From Flaviflexus sp. (lineage in GTDB: Bacteria > Actinomycetota > Actinomycetes > Actinomycetales > Actinomycetaceae), in the NCBI GenBank assembly GCA_030537635.1, contig JAUNVM010000006.1, positions 40,469 to 104,468 on the forward strand: 64,000 nt of DNA. Reading direction: 5' to 3'. This document shows, piece after piece, positions 20,001 through 29,915 of this stretch (the first letter of the stretch is position 1; each line of letters starts with the position of its first letter). Both the position numbers and the translations under genes were made by a program. The notes under the pieces are model-generated. The model saw nothing but the letters and a program-made list of their open reading frames with translations, did no database searches and was not told where the DNA came from.

Positions 20001-20849
20001 CGTGCGCGGGAAGGCAGCCGCCTCCTCGTTGCTCACCTGGCCGGCCTCGGTGACCGTCAGCTCCGGATGATCCACGATCGAGTAGGAGTCACCCGTCAGC
20101 TCGGCGGGAATGGCGAGTTCGGTGCCCGAAATCCAGATCGCGCGGTGCAGCCCATCGCCCGGCAGCGGCGGATTGCTCATGTCAACCTCCACGATGTGGG
20201 TGGAAGGATCATACGTGAAGGTGAGGGTGTCCCCGGGCGTGGTGGACAGGGAATAGTTCGAGCCATCGGCCGCCCCTCCCACCCCGTAGTTCTCGCCCCA
20301 CGAGGGCCCGTGGGTCACCTTGTACTCGTACGAGCTCTTCGTCAGCTTATCGGTGACGAACACATAGTGCTCACCCTTGGGAAACATGACGGTGGCCAGG
20401 CAGGCCGGCTCCCAGTCGTTCTCGCAGCCAAGCTCATTCTGGAAGGATCCGGCGAGCCGGATAAGGCTCTCATCCGGGCCGGCAACCGCCAGCTTGCTCA
20501 CCGGATCGAAGATGATGTGGGTGGGCTCTTCGGTTGCGGTGAACGCCATGTTGTCCCCGCCCGGCACGCCGTCACTGCCCCAGTTCTCGTCCCACGAATG
20601 ATTCCTGGCGATCTTGAACTCGTAGTCTCCGGCGGGAAGATCGAAGGTGGCGGAGTAGCGCCCCGTCGCCTCATCCAACTGAAGATCTGCCAGCTCACAT
20701 TCCGGTGCCCAATCATCCTCGCAGCCAATGGCGCTGTTGAAGCTACCCGCAGCCGTAAAGGTTTCCGGCTCGGCCTGCGCCGTCATCGGAACGGCCACAC
20801 CGGTGGCGAGTACGGCCGCGCCGAAGGCGGCCCATGTGCGTCTTTGCAT
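17088..20849 (-). CDS. Secreted, wall-anchored type I pullulanase (GH13)
   Basis: This enzyme would hydrolyse alpha-1,6 links of pullulan, glycogen or starch outside the cell. The start at 20849 follows GGAGG and gives a signal peptide cleaved after AQA (residue 26); a longer upstream frame adds unconserved sequence. Two X25-type starch-binding repeats follow (about 27-115 and 118-215; both contain DDW/NDW and SWxENxG), then a CBM48-like module (about 345-450) and the GH13 barrel. Catalytic residues are Asp680 (FRFDLMG), Glu717 (YGEAWNF) and Asp849 (DAHDNE), with DVVYNHT near 605. The C-terminus has an IPT-like domain, an Asp/Pro/Thr-rich stalk, then MPHTG (1222-1226), a hydrophobic helix and RRRRAG. 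That is an LPXTG-type sortase signal with Met for Leu. The whole protein is 1253 residues. Confidence 0.93.
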   Translation of the reverse strand: MQRRTWAAFGAAVLATGVAVPMTAQAEPETFTAAGSFNSAIGCEDDWAPECELADLQLDEATGRYSATFDLPAGDYEFKIARNHSWDENWGSDGVPGGDNMAFTATEEPTHIIFDPVSKLAVAGPDESLIRLAGSFQNELGCENDWEPACLATVMFPKGEHYVFVTDKLTKSSYEYKVTHGPSWGENYGVGGAADGSNYSLSTTPGDTLTFTYDPSTHIVEVDMSNPPLPGDGLHRAIWISGTELAIPAELTGDSYSIVDHPELTVTEAGQVSNEEAAAFPRTAGYTKLVISAQGDDEGAVRELLRGPVTVEAESGGEAVARTNTQIAGALDALYPGATERPLGVVWNDEVPSLALWAPTAMDVTATVWVDGEETTVAATRDDDGVWTVPGEASWKNAQYLWNVDVYVPSAGEIVTNAVTDPYSVGLTMDSTRSVIVDLDDPALAPADWESSTMPKLRTQAEQTIYELHIRDFSIADTTVPEGDRGSYRAFTHAGSAGMSHLAELAAAGMTTVHLLPSFDIATIPENRADQKVPEIPDAGPDSPEQQAAVAAVKDADGFNWGYDPFHWTTPEGSYATEGNQDGGARTLEYRQMVKALHDIDLRVIQDVVYNHTAGSGQGATSVLDKVVPGYYHRLNATGQIETSSCCENVATENAMAEKMMIDSIVTWAKDYHIDGFRFDLMGHHSLENMTNIRAALDELTVAKDGVDGSAIYLYGEAWNFGEVIDDALFVQARQAHIAGTGIGTFNDRIRDAVRGGGPFDDDQRSHQGFGSGLFTDPNGYSPDDEDTQLDQLRYRTDLVRIGLTGNLADYTFDTKDGLKAAKEVDYGGQEAGYAAQPQETINYVDAHDNESLYDNGVWKLPTDASMDTRVRMNSLSLAAVTLGQAPSFWHAGTEILRSKSLDRDSYNSGDHFNAIDWSLESNVFGTGLPIKEKNGEKWESMKPLLANAELKPTKADMDKSRAMALDLLRLRHSTPLFTLGSGELIAERVSFPNAGPEATPGLLVMRITDPGEGIDPNIDDLLVVFNASPDTITEEIDGIEAGTEFELSDIQAAGADDVVKETTWDAGRAAVTIPARTVAVLVSAPAKTTYTPSAEVEPKTAKPGESVLITGTGFQPGEDVILTINGEEISSAVAEDGTVAFSYKIPADAIVGTRSVVLNQPGVGEAGAAFAVTSSGATDDPSADPTTPPTDEPSVDPTADPTADPTDATADPSGEPEGGDMPHTGASVLGLIAASALAVLGGAALVRRRRAG

Positions 20850-20869
20850 GACTACCTCCAATGCCCCAT

Positions 20870-20875
20870 AGCATA
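20870..20875 (-). promoter_or_regulatory. Candidate -10 box of the pullulanase gene
   Basis: TATGCT on the minus strand lies about 20 bases before the ATG, followed by ATGGGGCATTGGAGG, so transcription would yield a short leader containing the ribosome-binding site. No convincing -35 or catabolite operator was seen. Confidence 0.35.
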
Positions 20876-20974
20876 GCAACTCCGAGCCCTGACCAGGCGA
20901 AATGCGGGGACTGGTGGTGCGGGAAGGGGATCGGGCGGCGGGGCGCGAGGTCGGCAATGACCACCCCGGGACGG

Positions 20975-22952
20975 CTATTTGCCCTTCGGCTGTTGCTCGC
21001 CCAATACCCGGGCGATGGTGGCGGCGAGCTTGGGGCCGATGCCGGGAACTTCGGCAAGCTCATCGGGACTCGCTTGTTTGATGCGAGCGAGGGAACCGAA
21101 GGTTGTGAGGAGGGCCTTTTGGCGGGCCGGACCGAGCCCCTCGATCTTGTCGAGGGCGGATCGGGTCATTGCCTGGGAGCGGCGCTTGCGATGGTGCGTG
21201 ATGGCGAAGCGGTGCGATTCATCGCGGAGCCGTTGTAGCAGGTGCAAGGCGGCGGAGTTGCGGGGAAAGATGATGGGGAATTCCTCCCCGGGAATCCACA
21301 CCTCTTCGAGCCGCTTAGCCAGCCCAATAACGTCCACCGATACCCCCATCTCGGCCACCACCCGGGCCGCGGCATTGACCTGGGGCAATCCACCATCGAC
21401 GACGATGAGTTGGGGCATGTAGGCGAAGCGCCTGACTTTCCCGGTATCGGGATCCACCGCCCCGGAGGACTGCTCGTCAACGCTCCGCTCCCCCGCCTTG
21501 ACGCGGGCGAGGCGGCGGCGCAGCACCTCGTCCATGGCCGCGGTGTCGTCCCGGGCGCCCCGGCCCTCCTCGCCGCGGATAATGTAATGCCGATAGTCGG
21601 ACTTGCGCGGCAGGCCGTCCTCGAACACGACCATGGAGGCAACCTGGTGGGTGCCCTGGGTGTGCGACACGTCGAAGCATTCAATACGCAGCGGAGCTTG
21701 GCCAAGGCCGAGCACCTCGGCCAGATCGTCGAGGGCCTTAGCCCGCTCGGTGAGATCGCCCGACCGCTTCATCTTTGCCCGCACGAGTGCCTGCTCGGCA
21801 TTAGTGCGCACGGTGTCGGCAAGCTTGCGCTTATCGCCGCGCCGAGCCACGTGCAGGTTGATCTTGGCGCCTCGACGCTCCTCCAGCCAGGCGAGCAGCG
21901 TCTGCGCGTCCTCCGGCATGACCGGAACAATGATTTCTCTGGGAATAGCCGTTGTGGGTGTGTGCCGGCGATCGTCAACCGAGCGGGGGGTTTGCAGGAC
22001 GCGGGCGGCCCGATCGGAATCTCCGCGCTCGCCGTAGACCTGCAGCAGGAGCCGATTCATGAGGCCGGGATCGTCGAGGTCCTCAACCCGCTCGGTCACC
22101 CAGCCGCGTTGGCCGCGAATCCGTCCGGCGCGCACGTGGAACACCTGGACGGAGGCCTCCAGCTCATCGCCGACAAGGCCAAAGATGTCGACGTCGGTGT
22201 CGGCGGCGAGGACGACCGCATTCTGCTCGACCACCCGCTTAAGCGCCTCCACCTCATCGCGCAACCGGGCCGCCTTCTCGAATTCCAGATTCGCGGCTGC
22301 CCCCGCCATCTCCTTCTCCAGGGAGCGAATGTAACGGGAGGTGTCCCCGTCGAGGAAGTCGCACAGCTGCTCGGCCCGCCGCCGGTGATCCTCGACGCTG
22401 ATCCGACCCACGCACGGGGCTGAGCACTTATCGATGTAGCCGTAGAGGCAGGGGCGGCCGGACCGCTGCGCCACATTGAATTGCCCGGTCGTACACGTGC
22501 GTACCTTAAAGGTGGAGCGCAGCGAATCCAGGGTGGCCCGGATGGCGCCGACCTGGGTGTAGGGGCCAAAATATCGGTTTCCCTTACGATGCGCGGAACG
22601 GGTGATCATCACCCGCGGATACTGACTCGCCAGGGTGACGGCCAGATACGGATAGGACTTGTCGTCCCGATACATGACATTGAATCGGGGATCGAATTCC
22701 TTGATCCACGAGTATTCGAGGGTGAGTGCCTCAACCTCGGTGGCTACTGTCACCCACTCCACTCGGCAGGCGGTGAGCACCATCTGCTGGGTGCGCTGAT
22801 GGAGGGCCGCAATATCCTGGAAATAGTTGGACAGGCGGTTGCGCAGATTCTTCGCCTTGCCGACGTAGATGACCCGATCGTCGGCGTCAATGAACCGGTA
22901 GACCCCGGGATCGGTGGGAATGTCACCGGGGGCCGGACGGTACGTGGACGGA

Positions 22953-22960
<8 letters not shown>
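20975..22960 (-). CDS. uvrC: Excinuclease ABC subunit C
   Basis: UvrC makes both incisions in nucleotide excision repair. The 661-residue protein has an N-terminal GIY-YIG nuclease (about 12-95: [19 protein letters not shown]), a UvrB-binding UVR motif near 205-240, the RNase-H-like 5'-nuclease domain ([20 protein letters not shown]) and C-terminal helix-hairpin-helices ([25 protein letters not shown]). The start ATG at 22960 ([15 protein letters not shown]) is inside the end of uvrA, overlapping its stop by eight bases. An in-frame extension further upstream is unconserved. Confidence 0.96.
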
Positions 22961-25787
<2,827 letters not shown>

Positions 25788-25794
25788 GCCCGAT

Positions 25795-25800
25795 AGTCTA
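25795..25800 (-). promoter_or_regulatory. uvrA: -10 box TAGACT of uvrA (leaderless)
   Basis: TAGACT on the minus strand ends seven bases before the uvrA GTG, with no ribosome-binding site between, placing the expected transcript start at or next to the start codon. No LexA-type SOS box was recognised near it. Confidence 0.5.
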
Positions 25801-25884
25801 TCGGTTCTGTGACTCTCGAACACCTGTACACACTGTGAATCGTCCCGCGCCGAGGAATCTCCCCGCGGGCCCAGAGTGGACCGC

Positions 25885-25890
25885 TAGGAT
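25885..25890 (+). promoter_or_regulatory. -10 box TAGGAT of the metallo-hydrolase operon (leaderless)
   Basis: TAGGAT lies exactly six bases before the ATG at 25897, with no Shine-Dalgarno motif between. It is part of the 109-base divergent region shared with uvrA. Confidence 0.5.
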
Positions 25891-25896
25891 TGGGGC

Positions 25897-26550
25897 ATGG
25901 ATACGAGGTACCACACGAGTCCGCAGCTCAACCCGCTGAAGATTGAGCTCGCCGACGTGCGTTTGACCAAGGTTGCCGTCGGGGACATGGACAATAACTG
26001 TTACATCATCTCCCGCGGCAGTGATGTCGTCATCGTTGATGCGGCGGCAGATCCGCGCCGGATTCTCGAGACCCTGGCCGCGGTCGTCTCCGGACCGCCC
26101 ACCGTGCACGCCATCATCACCACCCACGAGCACGCCGATCACTGGCAGGCGCTGTCCTCGCTGCGCGCCGTCTTCCCGGATGCCGAGCTTGTCGCCACGA
26201 AGGAGACGGCCGCCGCCGTGGGGATTGATGCGGACACCGTGAAGAATGGTGCCACCCGCAGCTTTGGCAGTATCGACCTGGAGTTCATCGTCCTGCGCGG
26301 CCACACGAAGGCCGGGCTTGCCGTCGTCATCGACGATCCGCTCCCCCACATTCTCACCGGCGATTCCCTCTTCCCTGGCGGAGTCGGCAAGGTGCCCTCC
26401 GGCCAGGCCTTCTACCTGCTGTTCAACGACGTGCGTCACCGCCTCTTTGACCGCTTCGAAGATGCCGTCATCCACCCGGGACACGGGGACTCCACCACGC
26501 TTGGCACGCAGCGTCCGCACCTTGACGAATGGGAGCAACGAGTATGGTAA
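25897..26550 (+). CDS. MBL-fold metallo-hydrolase (glyoxalase II-like)
   Basis: The 217-residue protein belongs to the metallo-beta-lactamase fold. The dinuclear metal motif THEHADH gives His77, His79, Asp81 and His82. Further ligands are plausible in RGHTKAGLAV (His), TGDSLF (Asp) and HPGHGDST (His). The arrangement resembles hydroxyacylglutathione hydrolases and other small thioesterases; the substrate is not evident. The 3' end overlaps the next gene by seven bases. Together with a YciI-like protein and a transporter it forms a three-gene plus-strand operon divergent from uvrA. Confidence 0.88.
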   Translation: MDTRYHTSPQLNPLKIELADVRLTKVAVGDMDNNCYIISRGSDVVIVDAAADPRRILETLAAVVSGPPTVHAIITTHEHADHWQALSSLRAVFPDAELVATKETAAAVGIDADTVKNGATRSFGSIDLEFIVLRGHTKAGLAVVIDDPLPHILTGDSLFPGGVGKVPSGQAFYLLFNDVRHRLFDRFEDAVIHPGHGDSTTLGTQRPHLDEWEQRVW

Positions 26551-26816
26551 TCCACACGATCGGCTACGAGTACGACACGCAGCTGGAGGGCTTCGACGAG
26601 ATTCGCGCCAAGCATCGCGAGTATCTCGCCTCCCTGCACGCCGATGGCGAGCTGCTCGCCTCGGGCCCGTGGGGCTCGACCGGCGGCCTCCTCGTCGTTG
26701 CCGCGGAAGAGGACCGGGCCGAGGAGATTCGCGCGGCGGATCCGATCTTCGCCGCCGGCGCGACCATCAAGTCCGCAATCCGCCCCTGGAAAGTCACCCT
26801 CGGCCCCTGGTCGTGA
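26544..26816 (+). CDS. YciI family protein
   Basis: This 90-residue protein matches the YciI/YCII dimeric alpha-beta-barrel family, related to muconolactone isomerase-like proteins. Visible features are the N-terminal beta strand MVIHTIGYEYD, KHREYLASLHADGELLASGPW (family His and Gly-Pro motif) and a final strand. I start it at 26544, after GGGAG at suitable spacing and overlapping the upstream gene; a GTG further upstream would add five residues. Biochemical roles are known for few family members, so no reaction is assigned. Confidence 0.82.
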   Translation: MVIHTIGYEYDTQLEGFDEIRAKHREYLASLHADGELLASGPWGSTGGLLVVAAEEDRAEEIRAADPIFAAGATIKSAIRPWKVTLGPWS

Positions 26817-27775
26817 AGCGCCCCGATCCCTTTATTCTCGGGATCCTCGCCGCCCTGGTGATCGGCCTGCTGTGGCCGGCCCCGGAGGCTTTCCGCGAGG
26901 TGATCGACAAGCTCGGTGACATTATGGTCGCCGTTCTCTTCCTTCTCTACGGCATGCGCCTGCGTACCGGGGAGGTGATGCGAGGACTGACGAATGTTCG
27001 CGTGCAAGGCCTTATCTTTACCGCTACCTACATCATCTTTCCGCTGCTTGGGCTCGCCACGTACGCGAGTCTCGCCGGCCTGCTCGGTGAACAATTCGCC
27101 CGCGGTATCCTCTACCTGTCCCTCTTGCCCTCCACGGTCCAATCCTCGGTGACCTTCACGTCAATCGCTCGGGGAGATACGGCGGCGGCCGTGTGCGCGG
27201 CAACGTTCTCCAATGTCATCGGCATGTTCCTCACCCCCGCTTGGGTGGTGCTTGCCATGCACGAGGACTCCGTGGGCGCCGGGTCGATGACCCAAGTGCT
27301 CACCCACCTCCTCCTGCCATTTATCATCGGCCAGCTCCTGCAGAAGAATCCGGGCGAACGGCTTCGCCGCCACCCGAAGGCGGTCCGGGCCGTCGATCAG
27401 ACCACGATCATCATCATCGTGCTCGGGGCGGTCATGGATGCCACGTCGGTCGGCGTCTGGTCCGGGGTGCGGCTCGTCGAGCTTGTCTCTCTTCTCGTCG
27501 TCTCCGGTGCCCTGCTCGCCATCATGCTCTTCGTCACCTGGTTCTCCGCCAAGGCGGTGGGCTGTGACCGCGGCGGGCAGATCGCGGTTCTCATGTGCGG
27601 CTCCAAGAAATCGCTGGCAACCGGGCTTCCCATGGCCCAGGCCATGTTCCCGCCCGCCGTCCTCGGTGCCATTGCGGTACCCGTCATCATCTTCCATCAG
27701 CTTCAGCTCCTCGTCTGCGCCTATCTCGCCGCCCGCCTCGGCCGCGACGAACCGCGCACGCTCCCGCTCGACTGA
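26813..27775 (+). CDS. SBF-like (bile acid:sodium symporter superfamily) membrane transporter
   Basis: The protein is 320 residues from the GTG at 26813, which overlaps the YciI stop (GTGA). It has nine or ten hydrophobic segments throughout. The segments SLLPSTVQSSVTFTSIARGD and CGSKKSLATGLPMAQAMF match the crossover regions of SBF-like/YfeH-type transporters. The long open frame extending upstream of 26813 is antisense-like, off-frame sequence and not coding. Substrate is unknown: bile acid is only the founding family's ligand, and organic acids or similar anions are possible. Confidence 0.87.
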   Translation: MKRPDPFILGILAALVIGLLWPAPEAFREVIDKLGDIMVAVLFLLYGMRLRTGEVMRGLTNVRVQGLIFTATYIIFPLLGLATYASLAGLLGEQFARGILYLSLLPSTVQSSVTFTSIARGDTAAAVCAATFSNVIGMFLTPAWVVLAMHEDSVGAGSMTQVLTHLLLPFIIGQLLQKNPGERLRRHPKAVRAVDQTTIIIIVLGAVMDATSVGVWSGVRLVELVSLLVVSGALLAIMLFVTWFSAKAVGCDRGGQIAVLMCGSKKSLATGLPMAQAMFPPAVLGAIAVPVIIFHQLQLLVCAYLAARLGRDEPRTLPLD

Positions 27776-27835
27776 TTCACGGTCCCATCCTCGAGCCGAT
27801 GGCGCGCATTCTGGCGCGGCGGCACGCCGGCCAGT

Positions 27836-27841
27836 TAGGGT
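27836..27841 (+). promoter_or_regulatory. Candidate -10 box TAGGGT of the glutamine amidotransferase gene
   Basis: TAGGGT ends seven bases before the ATG at 27849; the intervening TAGGCTC has no ribosome-binding site. The pattern matches other probable leaderless starts in the window. Confidence 0.4.
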
Positions 27842-27848
27842 TAGGCTC

Positions 27849-28601
27849 ATGAAGCCTTTCCTCCTCATCGCCACCCGTCCCGAAGACGAGACCGCCGATA
27901 GCGAATACGAGCAGATTCTGCGCTTTGGCGAGCTCACCGAGGATCAGCTCGTGCGGATCCGGCTCGAGGCCGCTCCCCTGCCCGATCTTCATCTCGACGA
28001 CTATTCCGGCGTTATCGTCGGTGGCAGCCCCTTCACAGGCTCGGTTCCCGATGAGCACAAGTCAGATACTCAGCGCCGGGTCGAGGCCGAGATCGCCACG
28101 CTGCTCGATGAGATCGTGGCGCGGGATATGCCCTTCCTCGGGGCCTGCTACGGCGTGGGAACACTCGGACGTCACCAGGGCGCCATCATCGACTCCACCT
28201 ATTCCGAACCGGTGGGTGGAGTGCGGATCACCCTCACCGAGGAAGGCACCAAGGATCCGTTGCTCGAGGGACTTCCCGACTCCTTTGATGCCTTCGTCGG
28301 CCACAAGGAGGCCTGCACGAAGCTGCCCGATCACGCCGTGCTGCTCGCGTCCTCGGCCACCTGCCCGGTGCAGATGTTCCGCATCAAACAGAATCTGTAC
28401 GGCACGCAATTCCATCCCGAGCTCGATGCAGACGGGCTGGCCGAGCGGATCGATATCTATCGCCACTCCGGCTATTTCGCCCCGGAGGATGCCGATGAGC
28501 TGACGCGGGAGGCATACCGGTGGGATGTGTCCGCCTCCAACCGCATTTTGCGGAACTTCACCCGCCGTTACGCGCGCTCGGGCAGCGAACCCTCCGCCTG
28601 A
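27849..28601 (+). CDS. Class I glutamine amidotransferase-like protein
   Basis: The 250-residue protein has the triad of class I (GMP-synthase type) glutaminase domains: Cys100 in FLGACYGVG, and His189 with Glu191 in GTQFHPELD. It is a stand-alone domain, comparable with proteins annotated as glutamine amidotransferase or GMP synthase-like; no synthase partner is encoded beside it. The nucleophile elbow reads GACYGVG rather than the commoner GxCxGxQ. The start ATG at 27849 is the first conserved Met; a longer frame upstream overlaps the transporter and is not conserved. The N-terminal strand FLLIATRPED is typical. Confidence 0.85.
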   Translation: MKPFLLIATRPEDETADSEYEQILRFGELTEDQLVRIRLEAAPLPDLHLDDYSGVIVGGSPFTGSVPDEHKSDTQRRVEAEIATLLDEIVARDMPFLGACYGVGTLGRHQGAIIDSTYSEPVGGVRITLTEEGTKDPLLEGLPDSFDAFVGHKEACTKLPDHAVLLASSATCPVQMFRIKQNLYGTQFHPELDADGLAERIDIYRHSGYFAPEDADELTREAYRWDVSASNRILRNFTRRYARSGSEPSA

Positions 28602-28694
28602 CACCCCCCCCTGAACACGCCGGGCTCGCCTAGGATGCACTCCGCCGGCTGGGCCCGCAGCATCGACACGGCCACTTCCTGCGCACCCTGAGGG

Positions 28695-29723
28695 CTACTT
28701 CTTCGCGGCCTTGGCTTTGATGAGCGAGGCAATGACGGTGATGATGATCGTGCCAAGGATGACGATGAGGGAGGCGCCGGTTCCCGGCTCGGGCACCTGG
28801 GTGAGGATGTCGTATCCATGACAGGCGTGGAGCATCTGCTTGATGGCAATGAAACCGAGAATAACGGCGAGGCCGTAGTGCAGGTAGATGAGCCGCTCGA
28901 GCAAACCATCGACGAGGAAGAAGAGCTGACGCAGGCCAAGGAGTGCAAAGACGTTTGCGGCGAAAACAATGAACGGCTCCGAGGTGAGGCCGTAAATCGC
29001 CGGAATGGAGTCGAGGGCGAAAATAAGGTCGATGGAGCCAATGGCGAGGATGCACAGGAGGAGCGGGGTGAGCAGGGTTTTGCCGGCCCGGCGCACCACG
29101 AGACGCTGGCCGACAAATCCCGCCGTCACATTGAAGTGCCGCTGACAAAAACGCACCACTGCATTGGGCTCGAATTCCTCGGTTTGCGCGGCATCGGGAT
29201 CCTGGACCCCCTCGCGCACCTGCTGAATCGCCGTATAGACGAGGAAGGCACCGAAGATGAAAAAGACCCAGACAAAGCGCTTGATGAGGGCGGCGCCGAT
29301 GAGGATGAAGATGAGGCGCATGATGAGCGCCATGACAATGCCGAAAAGGAGCACCTTCTGCTGGTACTTACGGGGTACCTTGAAGGAGGCGATGATGATG
29401 ATGAAGACGAAGATGTTGTCGATCGACAGCGCCTTCTCGGTGATAAAGCCCGCAAAGTATTCACCGGCAAAGGTTCCGCCGTGGCGCAAGTAGAGAATAC
29501 CGCCAAAGATGGCCGCGAGGATGATGTAGAAGATCGACCAGACGGTGGCTTCCTTGAGGGTGGGTTCATGGGCCTTGACGACGTGACCAAAGAGGTCGAT
29601 GAGGATGAGGGCAAGGGCCACGAGGGCGAGCGCTCCCCATTCCCACGGATGCACCTGCATTTGCTCAGCTGTCGAGGCTGCGGCGGGCAGGACAAGCTGG
29701 GGTAGCGCGTGCGAGAAAGTCAT
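28695..29723 (-). CDS. TerC family integral membrane protein (probable Mn exporter)
   Basis: TerC-family proteins (Alx, MeeF/MeeY types) export manganese or supply it to exported proteins. The 342-residue protein has about nine transmembrane segments. It contains the two acidic family motifs: EKALSIDNIFVFIII and GSIDLIFALDSIPAI. The ATG at 29723 follows GGAGGG with 4 bases between; an upstream frame to 29792 runs into the leader and is rejected. The leader folds as a yybP-ykoY (manganese) riboswitch, the strongest argument for a manganese role rather than tellurite resistance. Confidence 0.92.
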   Translation of the reverse strand: MTFSHALPQLVLPAAASTAEQMQVHPWEWGALALVALALILIDLFGHVVKAHEPTLKEATVWSIFYIILAAIFGGILYLRHGGTFAGEYFAGFITEKALSIDNIFVFIIIIASFKVPRKYQQKVLLFGIVMALIMRLIFILIGAALIKRFVWVFFIFGAFLVYTAIQQVREGVQDPDAAQTEEFEPNAVVRFCQRHFNVTAGFVGQRLVVRRAGKTLLTPLLLCILAIGSIDLIFALDSIPAIYGLTSEPFIVFAANVFALLGLRQLFFLVDGLLERLIYLHYGLAVILGFIAIKQMLHACHGYDILTQVPEPGTGASLIVILGTIIITVIASLIKAKAAKK

Positions 29724-29744
29724 ATATCCCTCCGGTTCGTGTTC

Positions 29745-29833
29745 CGAAGGTCTCTTCCCGCCTTGCCAGGCCGCGGACCGAGTGCGCCGCACTGTGGTGA
29801 CGGCCCGCTGTTGTATGGGAATACTCCCCCTCG
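29745..29833 (-). promoter_or_regulatory. yybP-ykoY manganese riboswitch upstream of terC
   Basis: On the minus strand the leader contains the conserved core elements in order. These are GGGGAGTA (near 29828-29821), a central CGTCACCAC (near 29801-29793), and AGAGACCTT near the 3' end. The outer P1 helix can form from CGAGGG (starting at 29833) and CCTTCG (ending at 29745), with one G:U pair. The element ends about nine bases before the GGAGGG ribosome-binding site of terC, so control could be translational. This class senses Mn2+ and commonly precedes terC/alx and mntP genes. Recognition was by eye against the remembered consensus. Confidence 0.8.
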
Positions 29834-29915
29834 CTCCCCACGATTATCCCCGAGACGGCACAAAATTGCCACCGCCACGCTGTGAAATGACGCTCTCACG
29901 CCACCGGGCTGAGCG

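Noticed and set aside
20849..20957. N-terminally extended pullulanase start
   Set aside because: The extension is unconserved and would bury the signal peptide; the ATG at 20849 has GGAGG at the right distance.
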